Shown here: positions 27,704 through 36,672 of the stretch, piece after piece
How the letters are laid out: the number at the start of each line of letters is the position of its first letter
How positions within the stretch are numbered: the stretch's first letter is position 1
Assembly: GCA_903864915.1 (NCBI GenBank)
Contig: CAIPHS010000007.1
Location: 121,259 to 185,258 of the forward strand
Reading direction: 5' to 3'
From: an uncultured Candidatus Woesearchaeota archaeon
GTDB lineage: Archaea; Nanobdellota; Nanobdellia; UBA10117
DNA length: 64,000 nt
Notes under the pieces: generated by a model
The model's input: only the letters and a program-made list of their open reading frames with translations
Database searches by the model: none
Told to the model about the DNA's origin: nothing
Translations under genes and position numbers: made by a program

Positions 27704-28528
27704 ATGAAACTGGTTGACTATCACATACACTGCAACTATACCTAGGATAACAAAAACAAAGTTGGAGATATTATCGAAAATATTTCCAAAGCAAACAAGT
27801 TCAGGGATGCGTGCATCGTTGCGCATTTTGAGCCGTCGACCTTCGGCATACTTAATCCGCCAAACTCCATAGAGAATGACCAGATTTACACATTCCTGAA
27901 AGAAGTTGAGACATACAACTCTGAGTTCGGCCAGCATGTAAAAGCTGGGCTGGAAGTGGAATACGAAGAGGGTTATGAAAAAGTGCTTGAAGTACTGCTG
28001 GAAGAATACCCTCTTGATTTCGTCCTTGGCTCCTGCCACTGGCTCTGCAAGAACCAATATCTCATATCAGGCGCTGCAGAATCTGCAAAAAAATTATTCA
28101 ATAAATATTCTCCAGAAGAAGTGGCTAAAATCTACTTCGACAAGATGGGCAAGGCTATAAAATCAGACTTATTTGATTCGATGGCACATCTGGATATAAT
28201 AAAAAGAAACTCAAAAAACTGCTGCGGATATTTCCCGCAAAACGCCTATTCAAAATACTTTCCAAGAATTGCGAAGCTGCTGAAGAAACACGACACCTGT
28301 TTTGAGGTCAACACTAATCCTCCTGGTTATCCTTCACTTGAAGGAATAAAAATTCTGTATGATTGTGGAGCAAGAAACGTTACAATAGGTTCTGATGCGC
28401 ACACGCTGGACAGGATTGGAGAAAGGGTGCCTGAAGCCCTTGCTTTGCTAAAAGACACAAGGTTTTCATACATATGCACTTTTGACCAGAGGAAGATGCA
28501 GAAAATCCCACTCAAATCCTTGTGCTGA
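27704..28528 (+). pseudogene. PHP-domain (histidinol-phosphatase-like) hydrolase with in-frame TAG at codon 14
   Basis: ATG AAA CTG GTT GAC TAT CAC ATA CAC TGC AAC TAT ACC TAG GAT AAC..., i.e. MKLVDYHIHCNYT*DNKNKVGDIIENISKAN...IVAHFEPSTF...LEVEYEEG...GSCHWL...TIGSDAHTLDRIG; frame otherwise open for 275 codons. Confidence 0.8.
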
Positions 28529-28570
28529 ATTGGCGCTTTGTTTTTAAGACTAACGCCAATAAATAGTTGC

Positions 28571-29707
28571 ATGAGTCTCGAAGAAAAAGTGGGTTTGCTT
28601 ATTAAAATTCCGAAAATAAGAGAAATTATAATGGATTATGTGTGCATTCAGGAAGACTCTGTCAAAATACCATACTTCACCATGCTTCTGGAAGCAAATC
28701 CTGCAGACTATAACATGGCATATGAGTTGGCTGGTACGCTTTGCAGGCATGGCGAATACGACCAGGCCAGCAAAGTCAGCGCTCAGTATCTGAATCCTGA
28801 CGACCAAAAACTAATTGGGAATAAAATCTGCTTTGGCAAGGCCAAAGCACTATGGCAAAAGGATAACTATGATGCTGCATTGCAAGAGCTTGAAAACCTG
28901 CATGATGAGAACAGAAACTCTGCAGCCAACAGACTAGTGAAGGAGTATATGCCTGGCGCAAAGGTGACAATCTATGAATTTAAACAACTCCTTGATAAAT
29001 TCGGCCTTGCTCAGATTCCACACCAGTCATGGAAAAGTACTGTAGACCAAGCGCTGAAAACAGATCTGGAGAATTGTATGAAGAGCAATGTGCCAGAGAG
29101 CTTTTCTCAATTTTTGGATAAACTTAATAGTATCAAAAACTGTTACACAGACGTATACAAAACCCTTCTGTTTAATGCTGCATCAAAGCGAGCAGAATTG
29201 TTAGTTAAAGACAACAAACAATTTGAAGCTATAGAGAGTTTAAAGATTTTAACACCTGAAAAGGCACTTTACGAAAAAGGTTTGCAAGACCTGCTTAATG
29301 TTGTTGACGAGCGCCATCAGCTATCCATCTGTAATTTACTGCTTGAACGACAGCCTAACAACGCCGGATTTTGGTACTCTAAGGCAAAATTATTAGGAAA
29401 AGCGCAGCAAGTAGATGATGCGATTATGGCTTACGATAGGGCTATTGAGCTTGGCGCCAAAGATGCCAGAATGGATAAGGCAAGATTGTTAGAAACAAAA
29501 GGGGACTATAAAGAAGCTGTTAGACTTTACGAAAATATGATATATTATGGTCAAATTAGCCAGGGGTTGCTAGCTGAGGCTGAAACAAGGCGAAAAAACC
29601 TGCTCGAAAAGCTGCCAGAACCGGAAGAGCCAAAAGTGCCGGAGAAAAAGGTTGAAAAGAAAGGCGTGTTTAACCGTTCGAGAAAGACAAAGAAGAAAAA
29701 GCGTTAA
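28571..29707 (+). CDS. TPR-repeat protein
   Basis: AFWYSKAKLLGKAQQVDDAIMAYDRAIELGAKDARMDKARLLETKGDYKEAVRLYENM-type repeats; basic C-terminus. Start at MSLEEKVG. Confidence 0.75.
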   Translation: MSLEEKVGLLIKIPKIREIIMDYVCIQEDSVKIPYFTMLLEANPADYNMAYELAGTLCRHGEYDQASKVSAQYLNPDDQKLIGNKICFGKAKALWQKDNYDAALQELENLHDENRNSAANRLVKEYMPGAKVTIYEFKQLLDKFGLAQIPHQSWKSTVDQALKTDLENCMKSNVPESFSQFLDKLNSIKNCYTDVYKTLLFNAASKRAELLVKDNKQFEAIESLKILTPEKALYEKGLQDLLNVVDERHQLSICNLLLERQPNNAGFWYSKAKLLGKAQQVDDAIMAYDRAIELGAKDARMDKARLLETKGDYKEAVRLYENMIYYGQISQGLLAEAETRRKNLLEKLPEPEEPKVPEKKVEKKGVFNRSRKTKKKKR

Positions 29708-29711
29708 AGAA

Positions 29712-29987
29712 TTATTTTCTGAAAATAGAGTGTCCGAAGTTAACTAACAAATCAAAGCCTAATGTCTCTAACTGGATAGGAACATCACAGGCACCAAAAT
29801 TGGAGCCAGCCCATATGAAAAGCTGCGCAGTCAATTTTTTCTTCTTTAGCAATACATTCAATCCATCAACGATTTTGTCTGAATCGAGTTTCAAGCCATC
29901 AGGCAGCTGCAAACATATTTTTGGATTCTTCTTTTTCAGCTTGGCTATCTCAGCTGCAACTTTTTCCAATTCCAAGTCATAATTCAT
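29712..29987 (-). CDS. dph2: Dph2 (diphthamide biosynthesis) N-terminal half
   Basis: KNPKICLQLPDGLKLDSDKIVDGLN...QLFIWAGSNFGACDVPIQLETLGFDLLVNFGHSIFRK; contains Cys1 (GACD) and ends where the C-half begins. Confidence 0.88.
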   Translation of the reverse strand: MNYDLELEKVAAEIAKLKKKNPKICLQLPDGLKLDSDKIVDGLNVLLKKKKLTAQLFIWAGSNFGACDVPIQLETLGFDLLVNFGHSIFRK

Positions 29988-30014
29988 AACAATCGTTTAC
30001 TCAAGCGAACACTT

Positions 30015-30623
30015 TTAAACTTTCTTATTGCGCCTTCGTTTCTTGACAAACAGCCAGCCAAGCCCCACACCAAGCACAAGGAAAATTATTGCAAACACGA
30101 TGGAGAAGTCCTGCACGTATTTTACAATAAGTGCCAGATTCTGACCTGCAAAATAACCTATGCCAATTATTGTAGGAACCATTACCAGAGCGCCTGCAAA
30201 ATTATAGGAAATGAACTTTTTCCAAGGAACTCTGCCAGCTCCGGAAAGAATTGGCGCTACAACTCTGAGGCCAAACACGAAACGTGCAAGGAAAATAGTC
30301 CTGTAAGGATGTTCGTGGAAGGCGTTAATCAACTTGTTCATTGTTTTTTCCCAGAATTTCCCCCTCACGAATTTATCTAGTATGCCTTCCCCATATTTGC
30401 GCCCGATAAAATAACCAATATTATCGCCTGCAAAAACTGCAAGCAATCCTACTATGATTGCTATTGGCAATCGGATATAATGCATCGAGGCTGCCCAGCC
30501 AGCCACAAGAAAGACAGGGTCTTCAGGCAATGGAACGCCAAATGAGCTTGCAGTGATTAGGCTAAATATCGCCACATAACCGAGCTGTTCCACTATCTGT
30601 TCCAAACCAATTAACAGCGCCAC
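30015..30623 (-). CDS. DedA family membrane protein
   Basis: SSFGVPLPEDPVFLVAGWAAS...AVFAGDNIGYFIGRKYGE...FLARFVFGLRVVAPILSGAGRVPWKKF. Confidence 0.93.
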   Translation of the reverse strand: MALLIGLEQIVEQLGYVAIFSLITASSFGVPLPEDPVFLVAGWAASMHYIRLPIAIIVGLLAVFAGDNIGYFIGRKYGEGILDKFVRGKFWEKTMNKLINAFHEHPYRTIFLARFVFGLRVVAPILSGAGRVPWKKFISYNFAGALVMVPTIIGIGYFAGQNLALIVKYVQDFSIVFAIIFLVLGVGLGWLFVKKRRRNKKV

Positions 30624-30657
30624 AGACTCTCTTTCGAAGCTATTCTTTTTAAACCTT

Positions 30658-30673
30658 AGTCAATGAATTGACT
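30658..30673. promoter_or_regulatory. 16-bp palindrome AGTCAATGAATTGACT just before a start codon
   Basis: 7+2+7 inverted repeat, 3 bp upstream of ATG 30676 and downstream of a TTTTTAAA box. Confidence 0.4.
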
Positions 30674-30675
30674 TC

Positions 30676-30951
30676 ATGACAAAAACAATCTCAAAAGAAA
30701 GACTGGAAAAAGAATTTGCAAGGACAGAACAGGCTTTCAAAATTGTTAGAGTGATTGTAAAGACAAAAGAATCCGAAGAGCTTTTTGATTCGGCCAAAAG
30801 ATATTATGCTGATGCCAAGTACTTCCGGGATAAAGGGGACTTTGCGTCTGCATTCGGCGCACTTAATTATTCATTTGGCCTGCTGGACGGCGGGGCCAAG
30901 CTGAAATTCTTTGACGTTTCTGCAGACAAGGAACTTTTTACTGCGGATTAA
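30676..30951 (+). CDS. DUF357 family protein
   Basis: AKRYYADAKYFRDKGDFASAFGALNYSFGLLDGGAKL. Confidence 0.85.
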   Translation: MTKTISKERLEKEFARTEQAFKIVRVIVKTKESEELFDSAKRYYADAKYFRDKGDFASAFGALNYSFGLLDGGAKLKFFDVSADKELFTAD

Positions 30952-30981
30952 ATTTTTATACTGGAGCAAACAAATAGCTCT

Positions 30982-31476
30982 ATGCTTTGGGAGGTCATAG
31001 CAGTAATTGCAACAATTGCTATATTCGTACTAGGCCAAAAACTCCATCGCAGCTACTTAATAGCATATATAATTGGTCTAATTTATGGAGCCTTCTGGGA
31101 ATTTTCGGCAGAATCATTTTTCAATTATTCTGGATTTGGCATTTATGTATGGCGGGATATCCCTCTCGCAATTTTGATGCTTTGGGGAGCAGTGATTGCC
31201 GGCTCCATGCTGATAAGCGATGTTTTACAGAAAAAGTTCAGATTTAAAAATAAAAAATGGGGAAGACTAACATTTGATACGCTAACAGTAACTGCTGTAG
31301 GTTGGTTCTTAGAGTACTCTGGCTCACATTACCTGCACATGTGGACTTATACAGCTGGAACATATGGATCCTTGCTGGCAGGCATGCCTGTGATATGGCT
31401 GCTTGGCTGGATTTCTGTTGGTGTATTCGTGCTGACGTTCATAAGAACTTATGGCGATTTGATAAAACTGAAATAA
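30982..31476 (+). CDS. membrane protein
   Basis: 164 aa with about five TM helices. Confidence 0.7.
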   Translation: MLWEVIAVIATIAIFVLGQKLHRSYLIAYIIGLIYGAFWEFSAESFFNYSGFGIYVWRDIPLAILMLWGAVIAGSMLISDVLQKKFRFKNKKWGRLTFDTLTVTAVGWFLEYSGSHYLHMWTYTAGTYGSLLAGMPVIWLLGWISVGVFVLTFIRTYGDLIKLK

Positions 31477-31477
31477 T

Positions 31478-32281
31478 ATGGGTTTCAAAGATACACTCGC
31501 AGAAAAAACGAAATTGCCAATTGATATTCTGCCATCAAGCTACCACATACTTGGCAACATCCTATTGCTGAAATTGCCAAACAAGAAAGCTATGAGGGAA
31601 AAAGGAAAAATAGGTTTAGCAATTCTGAAGATGTTTCCTTACATCAAGACAGTTTGTATGCAGAAAGGGGTTTCTGGCGAGTTTAGGAAGCCCAAAGTCG
31701 AAATAATTGCTGGCTTGAAGAAAACTGAAATCACACACCATGAGTTAGGTTGCAAGTTCAAGCTGGATGTCTCAAAAATAATGTGGAGCAAGGGCAATCA
31801 TGCTGAAAGACAGCACATGATCCACGTTGCAAAGCCACACGAAATTGTTGTTGACATGTTTGCAGGCATCGGCTATTGGTGCATTCCGATTGCAAGGCAC
31901 ACTAAAGTCAGAGAAATATTTGCGATTGAGAAAAATCCTGTCTCTTTCAAATACTTGCAAGAAAATATTAGGCAAAATTACATTTCAAACATAATCCCCA
32001 TACTCGGAGACTGCAGAAACGTAAAGGATTTGCCGAAAGCAGACAGGATAATCATGGGCTATTTCCCAAACACCATCAAATTTCTTCCTGCAGCGTTGAA
32101 AATCTCAAAGAAAGGAACAATCATACATTACCATGACATCTCCTCAGACATAAGCAAGCTGAAAAAAGCAATTTCAAAATACAAGAACCTGAAAATCAAA
32201 GAAGTCAGGGAAGTAAAAGAATATTCCCCAAGCAAAAAGCATTATGTCCTTGACTTGCAAGTTTTAAATACGTGCGAATAG
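31478..32281 (+). CDS. Trm5/Taw2-family SAM-dependent tRNA-modifying enzyme
   Basis: VDMFAGIGYWCIPIARHTKVREIFAIEKNPVSFKYLQENIRQN...ADRIIMGYFPNTIKFLPAAL. Confidence 0.88.
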   Translation: MGFKDTLAEKTKLPIDILPSSYHILGNILLLKLPNKKAMREKGKIGLAILKMFPYIKTVCMQKGVSGEFRKPKVEIIAGLKKTEITHHELGCKFKLDVSKIMWSKGNHAERQHMIHVAKPHEIVVDMFAGIGYWCIPIARHTKVREIFAIEKNPVSFKYLQENIRQNYISNIIPILGDCRNVKDLPKADRIIMGYFPNTIKFLPAALKISKKGTIIHYHDISSDISKLKKAISKYKNLKIKEVREVKEYSPSKKHYVLDLQVLNTCE

Positions 32282-32291
32282 ATTATTTCCT

Positions 32292-32745
32292 ATGGCCACC
32301 ATAATTCGTAAATTTGAAGAAAAGGATGCGGAAGCTTTGGCCAAGCTAGACGAAATTTGGAAAAAGGAAGGAATTTCTCTAGGCATGAACCCAAGAAAAG
32401 CAAAAGACTTTATTAAAAACCAAAAGAATGAAATTTGTTTTATTGCTGAACAAAATTATTGGTTATGCCTGTGGCAAAAAACTAGTTTACAAAAGTAAAA
32501 AGAAATTATTCTATTTGAAAAGAGGCGAGCAGTGTTTGAATTTCGATTCTCTGTATGTCTTGAAGCCTTATAGAAAGCTCAGAGTCGGGAGAAAACTCGT
32601 CTTTGCTTTGGTTAGGGAAGCCAAGAAAGAAGACTTAGATTCTATCATGTTAGTTGCTGTTAGCAAAAACCAGGAAAAATTGGTTTCGTTTTACAAAAAA
32701 TGTGGTTTTGGCATAGTCATAACTAGAATGAAGCTAAAATTGTAA
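32292..32745 (+). pseudogene. GNAT acetyltransferase interrupted by a frameshift
   Basis: ORF 32292-32498 (...KNEICFIAEQN) and ORF 32428-32745 (NKIIGYACGKK...LYVLKPYRKLRVGRKLV...FYKKCGFG) are in different frames and together make one GNAT fold; switch near GAACAAAATTATTGG. Confidence 0.8.
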
Positions 32746-32747
32746 AC

Positions 32748-33071
32748 TTAGGCATATAATTCGCTTCTTTCTGATTTTGGCGCAAAGTCTTGCAAGAATT
32801 GTGCTGCCAGCTTCTCGTCTTTCTTTGCAAGGAAGCTGTGTATCTTGCCGGCGTAACAGTTCATGCAGATTGCTTTCTCGTGCTCGCTCCTGCAAATCTT
32901 GCAAGAAATCTTTCCATACCTTGTCTTGTCGAGCATTGTGCGGACTTCTTCCCTGAAAGGCTTCACAAGTGATAATTTTTTCTTCTCAATCCATGCTTCA
33001 AACTTGTCTGTGAGACAGAGCGGGCATACTGACTGAGAAATTTCCGTAGAACAAAGGCCGCACCTCGTCAT
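32748..33071 (-). CDS. zinc-binding protein (multiple CxxC)
   Basis: MTRCGLCSTEISQSVCPLCLTDKF...ISCKICRSEHEKAICMNCYAGKI. Confidence 0.75.
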   Translation of the reverse strand: MTRCGLCSTEISQSVCPLCLTDKFEAWIEKKKLSLVKPFREEVRTMLDKTRYGKISCKICRSEHEKAICMNCYAGKIHSFLAKKDEKLAAQFLQDFAPKSERSELYA

Positions 33072-33111
33072 AACTATCAATACAATAAAAAAAGTTGGAC
33101 TATATAAAGTT

Positions 33112-35382
33112 TTATTCTGTTTGTGCAACAACTTCCCTAACTGTTTGCACTGCGTCAACATTCGCAGAAATTGAATCAATCCCGAATCTTGCCAGAATCT
33201 TTGCCATTCGAGGGTCAGAGCCTGCCTGACCGCAGATTGAGCTCTCCACTCCGAACTTCTTGCACATTTTTATCACGTGCTCAATCGCTTTAATTACAGC
33301 TGGATGAAATTCAGAATACAATGATGCGATGTTTGAGTTTCCCCTGTCGACACCGAGAATAGTTTGTGTCAGGTCATTTGATCCTATGCTTATGAAATCT
33401 ATACCAACTTCGCACAATCCTTCTATTATAAGCGCTGCTGCAGGTGTCTCAACCATTACTCCAAACTTTATGTCAGTTCTCGGTTTCAAGCCGACTTCCT
33501 CTGCAATCATTTTTGCCCTGACTATTTCATCAGGGGAGATTACAAACGGCAGCATCACTCCAAGATTATTGAAACCTTCATCAACCAGTCTTTTCAGAGC
33601 CCTGAATTCTGATTTCAGCAATTCTGGCTGGTCCAATGAACGGCGAATAGCATGCCACCCTATCATCGGGTTTGCTTCCTTTGGCTCTTCTTCCCCGCCT
33701 TCCAGCTCTCTGTATTCGTCAGTCCTGATATCCGATGTGCGAACCCAGACTGGCTTGTCTTTGAACGGTGTCGCGATTGCCTTGACACCTTCATAAATCA
33801 AATTTTCATAATCCTGCAACCTGTTGTCGCGCAGATATTTTGCTGGATGTATTTTTCCGGAAGCGATTATCCCCTCCAATCTTAACAAGCCAATACCATC
33901 TGCGCCAGTATCTGCAGCTCTTTGCGCGAAAGCTGGCAAGTCCATTATAACTTTCACTTTGATTGCGGTTTTCTCTGTTACAGCAGGAGCTGATGGCTTT
34001 ACTTCTGCCATCTCCATCTTTCCTTTGTAAACAAGTCCTGCAGTCCCGTCAACAGTAATCTCGTCACCGTCCTTTAGGATTTTTGTTGCAGACTTTGTAC
34101 CAACTACACAGGGCACACCCATCTCTCTCGAGACAATTGCTGCATGCGCCGTTATTCCGCCTTCATCAGTCACGATTGCAACTGCCCTTTGCATTGCCGG
34201 AACGTAATCAGGATTTGTCATCGCAGTAACAAGAATATCACCTTTCTGCACCTTGTCAAGTTCGTTAACATCTGAAACTATCTTTACAGTTCCTGCTGCA
34301 TGGCCTGGAGATGCACCGAGTCCTTTCAAAATAGGCTCCACCTTTGATTCAAGTTTATCCTCTATCTTTTGTTTCAGAGTTGTGACCGGCCTTGTCTGCA
34401 CCAGATAAATCTGATTTTTTTCCATAGCCCATTCCATATCCTGCGGTACACCGTAATGATTTTCCACACTTATCGCCAGCTTCCACAACGTCTTGATCTG
34501 CTGCTCAGTCATGACTTGCTTCTCTTGCCTATCCTTGTTGACATTTCTCTTTATGGTCTGGCCAGTATAGGCATCCCTGGTTAATAGAAAAGTCTGGCCA
34601 GGAATATCCTTGCTTATCATATTCCCGGTTTTTTTGTCAAGGATGTATGTATTGGGATTCACTTCGCCTGAAACTACCGCTTCGCCCAAACCATAAATTG
34701 CCTCTATCACAACCTGGTTCAAGTCATTTGTCGCAGGGTTTACTGTAAACATCACGCCGCTGGCATCAGAATTAATTTGTTTCTGCACCACAACTGCGAT
34801 GGCAACTTTCATGTGTGGAAAGTTATTTTTCACACGATAGTAAATTGCCCTTGACAGAAATAATGATGCCCAGCATTTCTGCACATTGCTAACAAGCGCT
34901 TCCTTTCCAAGGGTGTTTACAAAGGTTGCCTGCTGGCCTGCAAAGCTTGCACCTGGCAAGTCCTCAGCAGTCGCTGATGAACGGACTGCAACAAATGCTG
35001 GATCCCTTGATGTGACCTGCAGCAATGCCTGTGCAGTCTTTACGGATTTCAAATCTTCTGCAGCATCGATGTAACTGTAAAGCTCCTTGATCTCATCCTG
35101 CATATCAACGGGCATGGATGAACTCATAATTAAGTCCTGGACTTCCTGCGCAACTTTCTGAAGCTTCTCATTGTCCTCAACATCCAAGTCCTTTAACTTT
35201 TCCTCAATCTTCTTGTCAATCTTCCTTACGCGCAAAAATGTCCGGTAAGTATCTGCTAAAACTACAAAACCGGGAGGAACTGGAAATCCTGAATTCCACA
35301 TCTCCGCAAGGTTAGCACCTTTGCCGCCAGCCTCAGGAATACTACTCTTGCTAAGACTCTTGAACCACTTACAATAGGCCAT
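33112..35382 (-). CDS. ppsA: phosphoenolpyruvate synthase
   Basis: GGKGANLAEMWNSGFPVPPGFVV; AVRSSATAEDLPGASFAGQQATF; DEGGITAHAAIVSREMGVPCVVGT; SIGSNDLTQTILGVDRGN; ESSICGQAGSDP. Confidence 0.96.
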   Translation of the reverse strand: MAYCKWFKSLSKSSIPEAGGKGANLAEMWNSGFPVPPGFVVLADTYRTFLRVRKIDKKIEEKLKDLDVEDNEKLQKVAQEVQDLIMSSSMPVDMQDEIKELYSYIDAAEDLKSVKTAQALLQVTSRDPAFVAVRSSATAEDLPGASFAGQQATFVNTLGKEALVSNVQKCWASLFLSRAIYYRVKNNFPHMKVAIAVVVQKQINSDASGVMFTVNPATNDLNQVVIEAIYGLGEAVVSGEVNPNTYILDKKTGNMISKDIPGQTFLLTRDAYTGQTIKRNVNKDRQEKQVMTEQQIKTLWKLAISVENHYGVPQDMEWAMEKNQIYLVQTRPVTTLKQKIEDKLESKVEPILKGLGASPGHAAGTVKIVSDVNELDKVQKGDILVTAMTNPDYVPAMQRAVAIVTDEGGITAHAAIVSREMGVPCVVGTKSATKILKDGDEITVDGTAGLVYKGKMEMAEVKPSAPAVTEKTAIKVKVIMDLPAFAQRAADTGADGIGLLRLEGIIASGKIHPAKYLRDNRLQDYENLIYEGVKAIATPFKDKPVWVRTSDIRTDEYRELEGGEEEPKEANPMIGWHAIRRSLDQPELLKSEFRALKRLVDEGFNNLGVMLPFVISPDEIVRAKMIAEEVGLKPRTDIKFGVMVETPAAALIIEGLCEVGIDFISIGSNDLTQTILGVDRGNSNIASLYSEFHPAVIKAIEHVIKMCKKFGVESSICGQAGSDPRMAKILARFGIDSISANVDAVQTVREVVAQTE

Positions 35383-35459
35383 TGCTTTTATTGATATTGG
35401 GAAATTTAAAAGCTCTTCTGAGCGACAAACCTTATATTCACGCTTCAGGCTATAGAGAT

Positions 35460-35798
35460 ATGGCACAAAAACTAAATCCCTGGCTCGCAGTGTTGCTTAC
35501 AATCATACCCATCGCAAACCTGATTCTTTTCTATTACTGGAACAAGGGCATAAAAAAGAAATGGAAACTCGACATTGACCCTGTATTGAGGACGTTGGGT
35601 TTGATAATTCCAATCCTGAATCTCGTGGTTTACTACATATTCTTTGAAAACCTGCAAAGCAAAGCTGGCAGGGTCAAAACACCAACACCATGGGTAGCAG
35701 TCCTATTCATAATCCCGTTCTTGGGCACAGTCCTGTTGCTGATAGCAGCATACGATGTGCAGGTAGCTATGAATAAGCTGAACATAGAAACGCTGTAG
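35460..35798 (+). CDS. membrane protein (DUF4234-like)
   Basis: Three TM segments; start at MAQKLNPW. Confidence 0.6.
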   Translation: MAQKLNPWLAVLLTIIPIANLILFYYWNKGIKKKWKLDIDPVLRTLGLIIPILNLVVYYIFFENLQSKAGRVKTPTPWVAVLFIIPFLGTVLLLIAAYDVQVAMNKLNIETL

Positions 35799-35801
35799 AA
35801 A

Positions 35802-36062
35802 TTACTTTAATCCGAATATCTGGAAGCCGAACTTCTCAACATCTTCAGCAGGCCAAAAAGTCTGGTCTTTAGTCTTCAAAACATATGTGATTTTTTTCTC
35901 AAGTACGCGTCCTGTATATTTCTGCGTTTTAGGATCGAATTCTTTCAGTACTAGAATGTCGCCGGGCTTGCAAGAAAAATCTGCCAGTCGCAAATCAAAG
36001 TTTTTCGTGCCATTTAGAAATTCTTGAAACAATTCAGGCCAAGCTTTCTTTTCAATTTTCAT
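35802..36062 (-). CDS. ASCH/PUA-like (DUF3850-like) protein
   Basis: FLNGTKNFDLRLADFSCKPGDILVLKEFDPKTQKYTGRVLEKKITYVL. Confidence 0.75.
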   Translation of the reverse strand: MKIEKKAWPELFQEFLNGTKNFDLRLADFSCKPGDILVLKEFDPKTQKYTGRVLEKKITYVLKTKDQTFWPAEDVEKFGFQIFGLK

Positions 36063-36577
36063 TATTCTTTCTTTTGCACTCGTACAACGCAGTGCATTGG
36101 AAACTTTGCTCTTGCCCTGCCGACTGCATCTTTTGCCAATGGCACCAGACTTTCTGGAACATAAACAGAAAAAAGAACTGTGTCTTTTCTGATTTGTGCG
36201 GCATGGCCCTCAGGCCTTCCGAAAGATTTTGACATGCCTCGCTGGAATCGGTCTGCACCCGCACCTGTTGCAAGTGGGTTCATCCTGATAATATGGTGCG
36301 GTACAACTCTTACTTTAGCATTCCAGCCAGTCTTTGCTTCCTTTTCCATATGTCTTACAATAACCTGCCTTGCAGCTTCTATGGCATTGTCCCTTATCTG
36401 AATAGGCCTGGTTGAAAGCATCTGGACTTCGTAAGGATAAGTAAGCTTGTCGCCCATGTCGTACTGTGCAATCCTGATGTGTGGCGCTCCCTTGATGTAT
36501 GCTTTGGATTTGACTCTGGATGTGCGAGTGTAAGGTCGCTTAACTTTCCTATACGCTACTGCCTGTCGTAGTTTCAT
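36062..36577 (-). CDS. 50S ribosomal protein L10e (uL16)
   Basis: RPYTRTSRVKSKAYIKGAPHIRIAQYDMGD...HHIIRMNPLATGAGADRFQRGMSKSFGRPEGHAA. Confidence 0.95.
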   Translation of the reverse strand: MKLRQAVAYRKVKRPYTRTSRVKSKAYIKGAPHIRIAQYDMGDKLTYPYEVQMLSTRPIQIRDNAIEAARQVIVRHMEKEAKTGWNAKVRVVPHHIIRMNPLATGAGADRFQRGMSKSFGRPEGHAAQIRKDTVLFSVYVPESLVPLAKDAVGRARAKFPMHCVVRVQKKE

Positions 36578-36672
36578 ACCTTTGTTCTTTAAAGTTGGTT
36601 TTTAAACATATCTATTTAGCTGCAAGGATTTGTTACGATAAGGCTTATAAAATTCAGAAAGCCCATCATGTT

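Noticed and set aside
27653-28057. 134-aa minus-strand ORF over the PHP N-terminus
   Set aside because: The plus-strand frame encodes clear PHP motifs; the antisense frame is a shadow ORF.
27704-28528. Pyrrolysine or genome-wide TAG recoding as explanation for the PHP TAG
   Set aside because: Several genes here end with TAG at normal positions and no pyl genes are visible; kept only as a testable alternative.
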